A stretch of DNA of 64,000 bases from Shewanella psychrotolerans (GTDB taxonomy: Bacteria > Pseudomonadota > Gammaproteobacteria > Enterobacterales > Shewanellaceae), in NCBI RefSeq assembly GCF_019457595.1, contig NZ_CP080419.1, positions 3,844,001 to 3,908,000 on the forward strand. Reading direction: 5' to 3'. The position numbers and the translations under genes are program-made. Of this stretch, positions 8,736-17,497 are shown piece by piece. The notes below the pieces were generated by a model that saw nothing but the letters and a program-made list of their open reading frames with translations, was not told where the DNA came from and ran no database searches. Numbering within the stretch: the first letter of the stretch is position 1; each line of letters opens with the position of its first letter.

Positions 8736-9128
8736 CTAGGCAATATCGGTTTCGAGCGTTAACGGACAGCTAAGCTTTGCCGTGATCCACTCGATTGCCT
8801 GAGGTTTATCTTGCAGAGGATACCACGCAACCTCCCCCTGCATAAAGGGCCCCATCAGGCGCACAGCATTCCCAAACCAGTCGGGGCCACCCACTAAAAC
8901 TAAGGCGTCAAATGTGGGGAGCTGAATTTCACCCACCCCAGAGAGCGATTGGCTCTCCCAGCCTTCGAGCAACACATCGGCCTCAATATAGATACAGGTT
9001 TTACCTGATTCGTGTTGATACTCTTTGATGATGGGAACGATTTGCTGGCAATAATCTTTTGTCGATAGACGACCACTGGCAAATAAACTGATCACCCCAT
9101 TGGTGATATCAGCGATTTGACATAACAT
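8736..9128 (-). CDS. SpoIIAA-like STAS/SEC14-fold protein
   Basis: A 130 aa soluble protein. The alternating pattern (ISLFASGRLSTKDYCQQIVP, then TCIYIEADVLLEGWE, then FDALVLVGGPDWF and AIEWI near the end) fits the SpoIIAA-like STAS family that is common in proteobacteria. These are small cytoplasmic proteins of unknown role, possibly lipid or protein binding. No signal peptide or membrane segment. It is monocistronic and diverges from arfB. Confidence 0.6.
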   Translation of the reverse strand: MLCQIADITNGVISLFASGRLSTKDYCQQIVPIIKEYQHESGKTCIYIEADVLLEGWESQSLSGVGEIQLPTFDALVLVGGPDWFGNAVRLMGPFMQGEVAWYPLQDKPQAIEWITAKLSCPLTLETDIA

Positions 9129-9231
9129 ACCCAGACTCCGCTAAGGTGCAATTGTTAGCTGACCATTTTGCATCATTTTGCCATCCTAATGATACAGGTC
9201 TGCATCAAATAAACACCACTTAAGAGCCAGT

Positions 9232-9648
9232 ATGATAAAAATCAGCAATCGTATACAGTTACAAGACAATGAACTCGAATGGCAATTTATTCGATCGAGT
9301 GGTGCTGGCGGTCAGCATCTCAACAAGGTGTCTACCGCGGCGCAGTTGATCTTCGATATTAACGCCTCTTCGCTACCCGAGCTCTATAAAGAGCGCCTAA
9401 TTAACAAAGCGGATCATCGCATCACTAAAAGCGGCAAAATCATCATCAAATGCCAAGCCAGTCGCAGTCAAGACGCTAACAGGCAAACGGCGTTAGAGCA
9501 ATTTATCCTATTGGTCGCCAGTGTCGGCCATACAGCAAAAAAACGGGTAGCCACTAAACCAACGAAGGGCAGCCAGAGGCGGCGGGTCGATGCCAAGAAG
9601 CAGCGCGGCGCAACCAAGGCCCTTAGGCAAGACAAATCTAGCTACTAA
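9232..9648 (+). CDS. arfB: Alternative ribosome-rescue factor B (peptidyl-tRNA hydrolase)
   Basis: A 138 aa class I release-factor-like protein (YaeJ/ArfB). It carries the GGQ catalytic motif at residues 26-28 in RSSGAGGQHLNK. It lacks codon-recognition domains and ends in a basic tail (about residues 105-138, rich in K/R, with GSQRRR and KKQRG) that in ArfB enters the empty mRNA channel of stalled ribosomes. The expected role is hydrolysis of peptidyl-tRNA on non-stop ribosomes. Length and layout fit the family well. Confidence 0.93.
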   Translation: MIKISNRIQLQDNELEWQFIRSSGAGGQHLNKVSTAAQLIFDINASSLPELYKERLINKADHRITKSGKIIIKCQASRSQDANRQTALEQFILLVASVGHTAKKRVATKPTKGSQRRRVDAKKQRGATKALRQDKSSY

Positions 9649-9780
9649 CAACACTGCTTTCTTAGGCCCTAAATTTCACTCGTGCTGACAAAATGATGCT
9701 AATTTATGCTAACTTGCAGCTATCTATCCAAATTATGATGCGCTTATCTATTTGCGCCTCTCAATGAAAAGGTATGTTGA

Positions 9781-10233
9781 ATGAGCAGTCAGGCAAAAAT
9801 TTTATTAGTTAATGGTCCCAACCTTAATCTGTTAGGCCGCCGCGAACCCGGCCACTACGGGCACCAAACCTTAACGCAAATTGTTGAGCACTTAACCCAA
9901 ACTGCCCAGTCAGAGAATGTCGACCTTGTTCATATTCAGTCCAATGCCGAGCATGAACTGATTAACGCCATTCACGAAACCGATGCCGACTTTATTATTA
10001 TCAACCCTGCGGCCTTTACCCATACCAGTGTGGCACTGAGAGACGCCCTCCTTGGGGTTGCGATTCCATTCATCGAAGTGCATCTGTCAAATGTTCATGC
10101 CCGTGAGCCTTTTAGACATCACTCCTATTTTTCAGACAAGGCTGTTGGGGTCATTTGTGGCTTAGGAGAGCAGGGCTATCAATATGCACTAGCATCGGCT
10201 ATGTCTCGAATTAAAGCGGCAAAGTCAGCATAA
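9781..10233 (+). CDS. aroQ: 3-dehydroquinate dehydratase, type II
   Basis: A 150 aa cytoplasmic enzyme of the shikimate pathway, converting 3-dehydroquinate to 3-dehydroshikimate. The type II signature [16 protein letters not shown] opens the protein, with its catalytic Tyr in [23 protein letters not shown] and [17 protein letters not shown] supply the usual Asn, His and Arg residues. First gene of the aroQ-accB-accC operon, a conserved order in gammaproteobacteria; accB follows after 15 bases. Confidence 0.97.
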   Translation: MSSQAKILLVNGPNLNLLGRREPGHYGHQTLTQIVEHLTQTAQSENVDLVHIQSNAEHELINAIHETDADFIIINPAAFTHTSVALRDALLGVAIPFIEVHLSNVHAREPFRHHSYFSDKAVGVICGLGEQGYQYALASAMSRIKAAKSA

Positions 10234-10248
10234 ATTTAGGTCGTTATT

Positions 10249-10680
10249 ATGGATATTCGTAAAGTTAAAAAGCTGATTGAGCTAGTGCAAGCCTCAGATA
10301 TATCTGAACTTGAGATTAAAGAGGGTGAAGAGTCTATTCGTATCTGCCGCGATCTTAGCACCACGAGTGCCAGCCCAAATAAACCAACGCCAAACAAAAC
10401 CGCTACCGTCAGCCAAACCTCGGTACAACAAGCCGATTATGATGAAGAAGATCTATTGATCTCGCCTATGGTGGGCACCTTTTATCTCGCGCCATCGCCA
10501 GAATCAGCCCCCTTGGTCAAAGTAGGGCAAAAAGTAGAAGCCGGCGACACAGTATGCATTATCGAAGCGATGAAGATGATGAATCAGATTCAGGCTAAGC
10601 ACTCAGGTATCGTCAAAACCATCTTATGTGAAAGTGGTGATGCGGTAGAGTTTGACCAGCCTTTGATGGTCATCGAGTAG
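10249..10680 (+). CDS. accB: Biotin carboxyl carrier protein of acetyl-CoA carboxylase
   Basis: A 143 aa carrier. The N terminus ([14 protein letters not shown]) is the AccB dimer/interaction region, then a Thr/Pro/Ser linker (about residues 36-62), then the biotinyl domain. The biotin attachment lysine is K109 in EAMKMMN. It carries biotin between biotin carboxylase and carboxyltransferase in the first step of fatty acid synthesis. It is followed by accC after 7 bases. Confidence 0.98.
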   Translation: MDIRKVKKLIELVQASDISELEIKEGEESIRICRDLSTTSASPNKPTPNKTATVSQTSVQQADYDEEDLLISPMVGTFYLAPSPESAPLVKVGQKVEAGDTVCIIEAMKMMNQIQAKHSGIVKTILCESGDAVEFDQPLMVIE

Positions 10681-10687
10681 CACAGCA

Positions 10688-12043
10688 ATGACTCACACCA
10701 GACCCTTTAGCAAAATCCTTATCGCCAATCGCGGTGAAATTGCCATTAGGGTCATTCGTGCCTGCCGCCAACTGGGCATAGCTACGGTCAGTGTGCACTC
10801 GAGTGCCGACAGAGATTCATTACATGTTACCATGGCCGACGAGAGCATCTGTATTGGCGGCCCTCAAGCAAGCCAAAGTTACCTTAATAGCCAGGCCATT
10901 TTAGCGGCCGCCGACCTCACCCAAGCCGATGCTATTCATCCAGGTTATGGTTTTTTATCTGAAAGCGCCGACTTTGCCGAGCAGGTGACCGCCAGCGGCT
11001 TTACCTTTATTGGGCCAAGCAGTGATGTTATCCGCTTGATGGGCGACAAGGTAAGCGCGATTAGCGCCATGAAAAACGCAGGAATTCCCACTGTGCCGGG
11101 CTCTGAAGGCATACTCACAAACGATCACGACGCCAACTTAGCTATAGCAGAGCGCATTGGCTATCCAGTGATCATTAAGGCGACTGCCGGTGGTGGTGGA
11201 AAAGGGATGCGAGTCGTCCATGAGCCTATAAAACTACTTGAGGCCATTGAACTGACCCAGAGCGAAGCCAAGGCGGCATTTGGAAATGGCGGCGTCTATC
11301 TTGAGAAATACCTCACGAAACCACGCCATATCGAAGTGCAAATCTTGGCAGATACACACGGGAATGTATTCTCACTGGGCGATCGCGACTGCTCTATGCA
11401 GCGCTCCCAGCAAAAAGTCATTGAAGAAGCGCCCGCGCCAGAAATTAGCCCTCATCAAAGACAGGCGATAGGAGAGCGTTGTATTGCCGCTTGCAAGGCT
11501 ATCGGTTACCTAGGCGCGGGGACATTTGAATTTCTCTATCAAGATAACGAATTTTTCTTTATGGAGATGAACACTCGTATCCAGGTCGAGCATACGGTGA
11601 CCGAGATGGTGACTCATGTTGATATTGTGGCCGAGCAGATCAATATCGCGGCAGGCAAAACCTTAAGCCATTCTCAAGCACTTATTCCAGCTCAAGGCCA
11701 TGCTATCGAATGCCGAATTAATGCCGAAGACCCCAAAAGCTTTATCCCCTCACCTGGCACGATAACCCATCTGCGCCAGCCGAATGGTTTAGGGATCCGC
11801 TGGGAATCCCACCTTTATCAAGGCTACCAAGTACCGCCCTCTTATGATGCCATGATAGGCAAGCTGATCACTTGGGGAGAGGACAGAGAGACCGCCATTG
11901 CTCGCATGCAAAGCGCACTCGATGAGCTCGAAATCGAAGGCATTAAAACCAATATCCCACTGCTAAAAAATCTTATTAAAGAAGAAGGTTTTATCGCTGG
12001 ATCCCAGTCGATCCACTACTTAGAACACTGGTTATCACCCTAG
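10688..12043 (+). CDS. accC: Biotin carboxylase subunit of acetyl-CoA carboxylase
   Basis: A 451 aa ATP-grasp enzyme that carboxylates biotin on AccB using ATP and bicarbonate. It shows [13 protein letters not shown] at the N terminus, the glycine-rich ATP lid ([14 protein letters not shown]), the [15 protein letters not shown] active-site stretch and the C-terminal carboxylase domain. Length matches the E. coli enzyme (449 aa). Last gene of the operon; its stop is 3 bases from the stop of the convergent gene. Confidence 0.98.
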   Translation: MTHTRPFSKILIANRGEIAIRVIRACRQLGIATVSVHSSADRDSLHVTMADESICIGGPQASQSYLNSQAILAAADLTQADAIHPGYGFLSESADFAEQVTASGFTFIGPSSDVIRLMGDKVSAISAMKNAGIPTVPGSEGILTNDHDANLAIAERIGYPVIIKATAGGGGKGMRVVHEPIKLLEAIELTQSEAKAAFGNGGVYLEKYLTKPRHIEVQILADTHGNVFSLGDRDCSMQRSQQKVIEEAPAPEISPHQRQAIGERCIAACKAIGYLGAGTFEFLYQDNEFFFMEMNTRIQVEHTVTEMVTHVDIVAEQINIAAGKTLSHSQALIPAQGHAIECRINAEDPKSFIPSPGTITHLRQPNGLGIRWESHLYQGYQVPPSYDAMIGKLITWGEDRETAIARMQSALDELEIEGIKTNIPLLKNLIKEEGFIAGSQSIHYLEHWLSP

Positions 12044-12046
12044 GTT

Positions 12047-13099
12047 TCAAGGACTTTTCTTACGCCAGCTTTCAGGAAGATCGACTTGTTGCCACAAGGT
12101 CTGACAAAGATCACTGCCCGTATGCCATTGCCCTTGCTTTAACCAAGTCACCAAGGCATCCCCAACTTGCGGATACGCTATCGGCTCGGGACGCGGCGAT
12201 TTAAGCCAGCGTTTTACCACTTGAGGCTCTAGGCTCATCATACAGTCTCCAGCGCCAAGTAGTTGCAATGCCGCCACATTAGACAACTGCTCAAACTGAC
12301 CATGCAGAGGTTTCACCAACAACTTTTTACCAAGGGTCAAGGCCTCACTAGCCAGTTCAAATCCAGCACTAGCAATCACGCCACCACACTGAGACAGCTT
12401 GACCTTAAACCCATCTCGGCTAAAGCCGGACCAATGGATGTTCCTAGGACAATTTAAAGGCTTAGCCCCAGCATGAAACACATAAAACTGATACGCTTCA
12501 AATGAGCTAAGCAGCTGACAGATAGCGCTTGGCGATTCAAAGGGGAGATATACCAAAATCTCATGGGAGTTATACGCCACCTTTGCATTAACCTCGACAA
12601 AAGGCGGCAAAATGGGAAAGCCAAAGTGATGCCAATGGCATCCTAACGCATGATCCACAGGGGCAAAATAGTTAAGCAATACCTGATCAAACCAACGATT
12701 ACCCACTTTAGGCACATCATACTGCAGCGCGGCTTGGTGACTGACACCAATCGAGGGAACCCCCTGGGATTTAGCCGCCCACGCCGATACGGGTTCAAAA
12801 TCATTAAGCACCAGATCATAGCCAGTTAAATCCAAATTACGCACATCTTTAACTAATGCTAGTAACGAGTTTTGCCATGCGGTCTTAGAAAGACTGACAC
12901 TCCCCTCATGTGTCGCAAAAGTCAGTCCAGCCTGCGCCCGATATTGACCAAAACATTGCATATCAAAATAGTGATTGGCATCTCGACCAGAAAAGAAGAA
13001 ATCAACGTCGATATCTTGAGCCTTGAGTGCTTTCGCCATCACTCGCGCTCGACTCAGGTGACCATTTCCCGTTCCTTGAACACCGTAAAGAATTTTCAT
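12047..13099 (-). CDS. MJ1255/VC2487-type glycosyltransferase
   Basis: A 350 aa protein with a GT-B-like layout. The N-terminal MKILYGVQGTGNGHLSRA is the characteristic glycine-rich/His motif of the MJ1255/VC2487 family, related to UDP-glycosyltransferases. A C-terminal nucleotide-sugar half shows VIASAGFELASEAL and KKLLVKPLHGQFEQ. Acceptor and sugar are unknown. It lies 18 bases downstream of the PAP2 phosphatase gene on the same strand, suggesting a shared transcript and perhaps a lipid-linked substrate (inference). Confidence 0.8.
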   Translation of the reverse strand: MKILYGVQGTGNGHLSRARVMAKALKAQDIDVDFFFSGRDANHYFDMQCFGQYRAQAGLTFATHEGSVSLSKTAWQNSLLALVKDVRNLDLTGYDLVLNDFEPVSAWAAKSQGVPSIGVSHQAALQYDVPKVGNRWFDQVLLNYFAPVDHALGCHWHHFGFPILPPFVEVNAKVAYNSHEILVYLPFESPSAICQLLSSFEAYQFYVFHAGAKPLNCPRNIHWSGFSRDGFKVKLSQCGGVIASAGFELASEALTLGKKLLVKPLHGQFEQLSNVAALQLLGAGDCMMSLEPQVVKRWLKSPRPEPIAYPQVGDALVTWLKQGQWHTGSDLCQTLWQQVDLPESWRKKSP

Positions 13100-13117
13100 A
13101 TTGGCTGTCTCGTGGGG

Positions 13118-13651
13118 TTATTGGCCGAACATAGGCTGAGTCAAATAACAGCTGCTTACACCTAGCAAGGCGCCAGCCACTATATCTAACGGGTAATGCA
13201 CGCCTAATAGGATACGTGACAGGCCAATGAGACTGGCCCAACCGAAACCCAACCAAGCAAGACTCGGAAAAACCCAAGCCAAGGTCGTTGCCATAACAAA
13301 AGCGGCAGCGGTATGGCCCGAAGGAAGACTGAATTTGTCTGACGGTTGAAAATCTAATGGAGGAGTGGCTCCCTCAGCGGCCCATTGTTGAAAGCAAGGT
13401 CGAGTGCGGCGGATACCATTCTTTAAAGCAAGATACAAAGGAAGCTCAATGATAAATGCCGCCAATACGCTATTAAAAACCTGTTCGCCCTGCTGATTAA
13501 CCAGCAAGAGCCCGACACAAAGATAGAGATAAGCGGGACCATCCCCTGATGCGGAGACAATTTTAGCTTTAGAGCGGAGGTGATACTTGTTGCCAAAACC
13601 GTTGATCACAGCAAATACTTGGCCGTCAAGCTTAGCAATGGGTTCAAACAT
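13118..13651 (-). CDS. PAP2-family membrane phosphatase
   Basis: A 177 aa integral membrane protein with the three PAP2 motifs: KNGIRRTRP (KX6RP type), PSGHTAAA, and SRILLGVHYPLD (SRX5HX3D), carrying the catalytic histidines. Several hydrophobic helices lie between them. Likely substrates are phosphatidic acid or undecaprenyl diphosphate, which cannot be told apart here. The ribosome binding site GGAG is buried in a stable leader hairpin immediately before the ATG (separate entry). The glycosyltransferase gene follows closely. Confidence 0.88.
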   Translation of the reverse strand: MFEPIAKLDGQVFAVINGFGNKYHLRSKAKIVSASGDGPAYLYLCVGLLLVNQQGEQVFNSVLAAFIIELPLYLALKNGIRRTRPCFQQWAAEGATPPLDFQPSDKFSLPSGHTAAAFVMATTLAWVFPSLAWLGFGWASLIGLSRILLGVHYPLDIVAGALLGVSSCYLTQPMFGQ

Positions 13652-13690
13652 AAAAGGCTCCGAATCAACACTCGATGATTCAAGAGCCTA
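13652..13690 (-). promoter_or_regulatory. Leader hairpin covering the PAP2 ribosome binding site
   Basis: Read on the minus strand, AGGCTC pairs with GAGCCT and GAATCA with TGATTC around an 8-base loop, followed by TTTT and the ATG at 13651. The only Shine-Dalgarno candidate, GGAG, lies in the 3' arm 6 bases before the ATG. It could hide the start site or act as an attenuator. Confidence 0.5.
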
Positions 13691-13746
13691 AAAAATTGCT
13701 ATGACGTCTGAGTGACATCTAGCCTAAATATTTGTGACATTGGTCG

Positions 13747-14001
13747 TTAGACTTCTGCAGTCGAACCTTGTTGAGACTTAGCGCGGAATATTTTTACTAA
13801 GTGGTAAATGTTGATACAGGCAACAAAAGCATTCATGCCTGCGACTGGCCATGCAGAGATGTAAATCCCATAAATAACGAACAGTGTACACCCTGTAAAA
13901 TTAAGACATCTCAGCCAAACAATGTCTTTCATCATCAAGGATATTGCAACCATTACTGACGCAGAATATCCAATAAGTTCAATCGAGTTTGAAACTTCCA
14001 T
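13747..14001 (-). CDS. YgjV/SemiSWEET-like small inner-membrane protein
   Basis: An 84 aa protein with three predicted membrane helices (about residues 7-23, 30-48, 52-70) and the pattern IELIGYSASVMVAISLMMKD..LRxxNFTG seen in YgjV-type inner-membrane proteins, which resemble half-SWEET sugar transporters. A short charged tail (KIFRAKSQQ) ends the protein. Function is not established. Monocistronic, start supported by an upstream AGAAGG. Confidence 0.65.
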   Translation of the reverse strand: MEVSNSIELIGYSASVMVAISLMMKDIVWLRCLNFTGCTLFVIYGIYISAWPVAGMNAFVACINIYHLVKIFRAKSQQGSTAEV

Positions 14002-14336
14002 AAGGCACCTTCTTGAGGCCCTCTGCCGTCCATAAGCTAACTGGGGGGTCCGTGCCCCTAAAGCAAGTTAAAGTTAAGTAATCAATGATTGCCCCTATGC
14101 TACCAAATTTAGCGTCTTGATGTAATTTAAATACGTAATTTAATGACCAACATCATATTTACGATCAAATGCATTTACAAAAGACAAAAGATTACAACAA
14201 ATTACGTAATAGCGGCTTTTATCACCAATAGCGTGATTGATAACGCTTTTCTTTTTAAGAATCCCTTATATACTGGCTGGTATTAATATGTTGCTGATTT
14301 ATTCAAGCAAAATGCCTTTCTACAGGAGTATGACTT
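14002..14336. other. Gene-free AT-rich spacer between divergent genes
   Basis: No coding frame. It should hold promoters for the YgjV-like gene (-) and rraA (+). A TATACT element lies near 14269, but I see no convincing -35 for it. ACGTAATTTAAT and AAATTACGTAAT near 14130-14210 are partly symmetrical. AGGAG at 14323-14327 is the rraA ribosome binding site. Confidence 0.4.
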
Positions 14337-14822
14337 ATGGAATACAACACCTCAGAACTTTGTGACACTTACATTGATGTCGTTGATGTTGTTGAACCTA
14401 TGTTCAGTAATTACGGTGGTTGTAGCTCTTTTGGTGGTTCAATTAGTACCATTAAATGCTTCGAAGACAACGGCCTAATCATTGAAGCTCTTCAACAAGA
14501 TGGTGAAGGTAAAGTGTTATTGATCGACGGTGGTGGTTCACTTCGTCGCGCACTACTGGATGCATCTATCGCTCAAATTGGTGTCGATAACAAATGGGAA
14601 GGTATTATTGTTTACGGTTCGGTGAGAGATGTTGATGCGTTAGAAGATCTCGATATCGGCATTCAAGCCCTAGCCTCGATCCCTGTCGGCGCAGATGGTC
14701 ATGGTGTTGGCGAGTTAGAGATCCCGGTGAATTTCGGTGGTGTGACTTTCTTACCAGCCGATCATGTTTACGCTGACAACACAGGTATTATCCTGTCACC
14801 TGAGCCTCTAGATATCGATTAA
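14337..14822 (+). CDS. rraA: Regulator of RNase E activity A
   Basis: A 161 aa protein matching RraA in length and motifs: the N-terminal [17 protein letters not shown], the [14 protein letters not shown] segment, the [18 protein letters not shown] loop and [14 protein letters not shown]. RraA binds the C-terminal region of RNase E and dampens RNA decay; the fold derives from aldolase-like enzymes. A good ribosome binding site precedes the start and a strong terminator follows. Confidence 0.96.
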   Translation: MEYNTSELCDTYIDVVDVVEPMFSNYGGCSSFGGSISTIKCFEDNGLIIEALQQDGEGKVLLIDGGGSLRRALLDASIAQIGVDNKWEGIIVYGSVRDVDALEDLDIGIQALASIPVGADGHGVGELEIPVNFGGVTFLPADHVYADNTGIILSPEPLDID

Positions 14823-14885
14823 GCTAACGCCCGAAATGGCACGATGATTTTTTTAGGCTAGGTATTTAGACCTAATCAGAAAGCA

Positions 14886-14916
14886 AAAAGGACGACCACA
14901 GGTCGTCCTTTTTTGT
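14886..14916 (+). terminator. Terminator of rraA
   Basis: AAAAGGACGACC, loop ACAG, GTCGTCCTTTTTT: a strong hairpin with T run. Confidence 0.9.
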
Positions 14917-14989
14917 GGCCTATCGATGGCCACTATTCTCTCACTGCAACCAGTATTACCCGTGATCGGTAAGGTACTGCATTATCTAA

Positions 14990-15905
14990 GTTGAGCTTCA
15001 AGCGACCTTGAACTTTGAAGTGGCATTTTGAAACCTTACCACATGGTGTATCAATTGCCTGCGGCAGGTGCAGTGCAAGGACGCACTAATGTCGTGATCA
15101 CACAGATGTGAAAGAACGACCTTATGTGCAGGTACTGCCGAGGCATGCTGGCTCTTTTTAAACATTTAGCCTTTGGCTTGGTGGATGCCGGTGAGAGTGT
15201 ATGAAGTCGAATCTTCATTGCAATTAATAGCCTGCGGCTCGCTTATGTGCAGATACTGCCTCGGGACGCTATACGTCATCCCTGACCGCTTAACGAAAAC
15301 ATCCCTGTTTTCGATACCCTCAACAGCATCAACACTGGGTTATCAATCTCTTCGATTGAACCGCATTTGGTCCCCATAATCCTGTCAAAGCTAAGTTGCT
15401 TATGGACAAAAGTGTTTTAGCGTTGGAATGAAGGTGTTGGCATTTTTGTGGTTTAACATTTGGCTGAATTAGTGTTGGTAGAGTGTCTTTGAAATTTGTA
15501 TCTTCACTGTAACTAATCGCCTGTCCGGCGAGGAGTGTGCAGATACTGCTGCTACACGCCGTAAATCCATCCGTGGAGGCTCGACGATGGCATCCCTGCC
15601 ATCAACGTCCGCAGCCGCATCTACACTGGGTCATTTTATCTCTTCGATTTGGCCTTTCAGGTATCATCCGGTCAACCAAAAGTTAAATCGTTTTTGGACA
15701 AAAGTATCTGACCTTCGAATGAAGGTATTAGCATTGTTTGGCTTGTAGCATTTGCCGGAATAGGTTTTTACTTCGCTGATGGTAGCGTTGACCTTCATGG
15801 TTTTGAATTGCCTGCGGCAGGCTTATGTGCAAACACATTTGTGACACGCTACGAGCACTTCCATGTGAGCTCTACCCTGAGGAATCCCCTGATAACTTTG
15901 ATATA
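14990..15905 (+). repeat. Left mosaic repeat array, ~290 bp units
   Basis: At least three direct units. The block ending in TATGTGC or TGTGC recurs at 15241, 15531 and 15821, exactly 290 bases apart, with an irregular partial unit around 15060-15180. Shared blocks are: a CTTCA..TAAT.GCCTG segment, TGTGCAGATACTGC, a variable hairpin stretch, ACACTGGGT.ATTTTATCTCTTCGATT (15332 and 15623), TTTGGACAAAAGT and GAATGAAGGT.TT.GCATT. Two related units lie inverted at 17940-18530. No convincing gene inside; short frames here are not protein-like. Confidence 0.85.
15275..15872. repeat. Set of TCCN-loop hairpins (left array)
   Basis: Five small hairpins lie in the variable parts of the units: 15275-15286 (arms GTCA), 15294-15313 (arms CGAAAACA), 15566-15577 (arms TCCA), 15586-15603 (arms GATGGCA), 15853-15872 (arms GAGCAC). 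Arms differ from one another, but each loop contains TCC, usually as A-TCCN-T. Read on the minus strand the loops are NGGA. Confidence 0.75.
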
Positions 15906-16034
15906 AATCATGAGATTAGAGTGAACTTACACCTTGGAATGTGATCTGATTAAGGGCTTTGTTTCCTAAATCGATGGAACTAAATCTGTAATCAGTGATC
16001 AGATCGGCATCATTCACAGCTCCACTAATCAACC

Positions 16035-16172
16035 GTGCCAAAGCCTCGCTATAAGACAACCAACTGGAAACAGTACAATCAAGCCTTGATTAACCGTGGC
16101 TCATTGACCTTCTGGATTGATGAGGAAGCGATCGCTACTTGGAAAGCGACAACAGAATCAAAATCAAAGCCA
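16035..16172 (+). pseudogene. N-terminal fragment of an IS5-family transposase
   Basis: The first ~45 residues (MPKPRYKTTNWKQYNQALIN, then RGSLTFWIDEEAI) are the well-known N terminus of an IS5-group transposase of about 300 aa. The similarity ends near residue 45, after which the frame runs into unrelated DNA and stops at 16229. It is a remnant: no catalytic DDE part and no obvious inverted repeats remain. It abuts the 3' end of the adjacent cassette gene, which suggests an insertion or deletion removed the rest. Confidence 0.8.
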
Positions 16173-16200
16173 GCCATTATTAATCACCCGATTAAGTGTA

Positions 16201-16542
16201 TTAATCTCCAATTCGGCTCCATGACGTAAATTCCACATTATGCTCTTGAAGGAACATATAAAGACTATCCGCATTTTCCTTGCTAAAATACTTTTCTAAC
16301 AAATTTAAGACCTCCCCATTTTCTCCAATTGCATTCTGGAGCTTAGGAATTTCTGCTTCTTTTACTGTCCAGCACCACTCATATTCTGTGTATCCATACG
16401 CTCCTTCAACACTATCGCCTAGATCTTGCCCCACAAAAACCAAGTCTCCATTTTCATTAATTTCTGCACTTAGAAACCTATAGTCTCTAGACTTTCTTTC
16501 CTCTCTTAGGATAACTTTAGATTTCTTTATATGGTCAACCAT
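16201..16542 (-). CDS. Hypothetical protein encoded in an integron-type cassette
   Basis: A 113 aa soluble acidic protein of no family I can name. It begins MVDHIKKSKVILREERKSRD, and has VFVGQDLGDSVEGAYGYTEY and a Trp-rich EWCWTVKEAEIPKL middle. I prefer ATG at 16542 over the GTG at 16560, because the GTG lies inside the attC core site. The gene starts 16 bases after the GTTAAGT recombination core, as cassette genes do. Its own downstream attC is missing, probably lost when the IS fragment arrived. Small acidic cassette proteins are often immunity or toxin-antitoxin parts, but nothing here proves that. Confidence 0.7.
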   Translation of the reverse strand: MVDHIKKSKVILREERKSRDYRFLSAEINENGDLVFVGQDLGDSVEGAYGYTEYEWCWTVKEAEIPKLQNAIGENGEVLNLLEKYFSKENADSLYMFLQEHNVEFTSWSRIGD

Positions 16543-16558
16543 AGCTATTACCAGAAAC

Positions 16559-16684
16559 ACTTAACGCCCGCTTAAGTGGTGAGCAACGCTACCACGACAC
16601 CCAATTATTACACCGTAAACACAAAAGCCAAATCAAACCAAAACCGCCAAGCGTTGCGAATCCATCTTGAAGCGTTTGTTAGGG
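16559..16684 (-). repeat. Integron attC recombination site (VCR-like)
   Basis: Read on the minus strand: CCCTAACAAACGCTTCAAGA at the 5' end, then ATTCGCAACGC, a variable centre, GCGTTGCTC, and CCACTTAAGCGGGCGTTAAGT at the 3' end. The outer arms (TAAC..CGCTT / AAGCG..CGTTA) and inner arms (GCAACGC/GCGTTGC) pair, and GTTAAGT fits the GTTRRRY core. The ~125 base length matches Vibrio VCR sites. The 5' end overlaps the stop codon of the upstream gene. Confidence 0.88.
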
Positions 16685-17497
16685 CTTTCCAACCGGTTGC
16701 TCTGCCTTAATAACCTCATCCGCTTGAGGATCGTTAAATTGAGCATAAGCTAGCTGTCCTGCTTGTACGAGTGTAAAAATTACTGCGATAAAACTCAGAA
16801 GCTTTACCCACGGTTTTTCCATTTGATTATTTAGCTTTTGAGACAAGTTATAGTTAGAAACTTTTATCTTGCCTTTTTGTAATAGGAAATACATAGACTG
16901 AAACCAGTAAGCTTTTGACATTGTTGACTTGTGAAGCCTAACAAATTCTTTGTCTTGGAAAGCTTTAACTTCTTCCTCACCACTAAGACTATCACGATGA
17001 TTACCGTCATTTAAATTCTGAAGAGTTTTCATTCTAGGGTGAGCAATACTATCTTTACCGTATTTTTCAATAATCAGACTAGACAAATTGTGTTTGCTAG
17101 AGTCTTGAATTCTCACACCTTTTTCACCAGATAGTACTTCATATCGATGAGACAATGCCTCGAAACCATAATTGATGTTCGACATATTCCAGTGCAACCA
17201 TAATGCACCATTGTTATCACGTACGAACGAGTAAAAATCAGCTAGCATCTGCTTTTCTAGATCATTGTAATTATCAGCGATTTCATCCCGCCCAATGTGT
17301 GCTTTCTCGGCTACAAGATGAATCGAAAAACTATGCATTGTATGACTTTGTAGATGCAGAACTGCGATTGAGGTTACACGCGGTGAAATATTCTCATTGT
17401 TGTCATTGAGATTTTCGCACGAATAATGAATCACGTAGATATTGTGCTCATTTGCTTTTAAAAATTTGAGTTTATCTTTGATACCCAATGAATCCAC
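16679..17497 (-). CDS. Hypothetical C-terminally anchored protein in an integron-type cassette
   Basis: A 272 aa protein. The N-terminal ~200 residues form a soluble domain with NIYVIHYSCENLNDNNENIS, SPRVTSIAVLHL, WLHWNMSNINYGFEALSHRY and IIEKYGKDSIAHPRM, a pattern I recall from uncharacterised bacterial proteins without a known role. One hydrophobic helix near residues 233-252 (WVKLLSFIAVIFTLVQAG) suggests a C-terminal membrane anchor. The start is GTG; an in-frame TAG lies 10 codons upstream with no ATG between. The stop overlaps the attC site, typical of a cassette. GTTAGAT (minus strand, 17523-17529) just upstream fits a cassette boundary core. Confidence 0.75.
   Translation of the reverse strand: MDSLGIKDKLKFLKANEHNIYVIHYSCENLNDNNENISPRVTSIAVLHLQSHTMHSFSIHLVAEKAHIGRDEIADNYNDLEKQMLADFYSFVRDNNGALWLHWNMSNINYGFEALSHRYEVLSGEKGVRIQDSSKHNLSSLIIEKYGKDSIAHPRMKTLQNLNDGNHRDSLSGEEEVKAFQDKEFVRLHKSTMSKAYWFQSMYFLLQKGKIKVSNYNLSQKLNNQMEKPWVKLLSFIAVIFTLVQAGQLAYAQFNDPQADEVIKAEQPVGKP

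Noticed and set aside
15173..15379. A 68-codon frame in the left repeat array
   Set aside because: Codon content is unlike neighbouring genes and the frame is broken in the sister repeat units.
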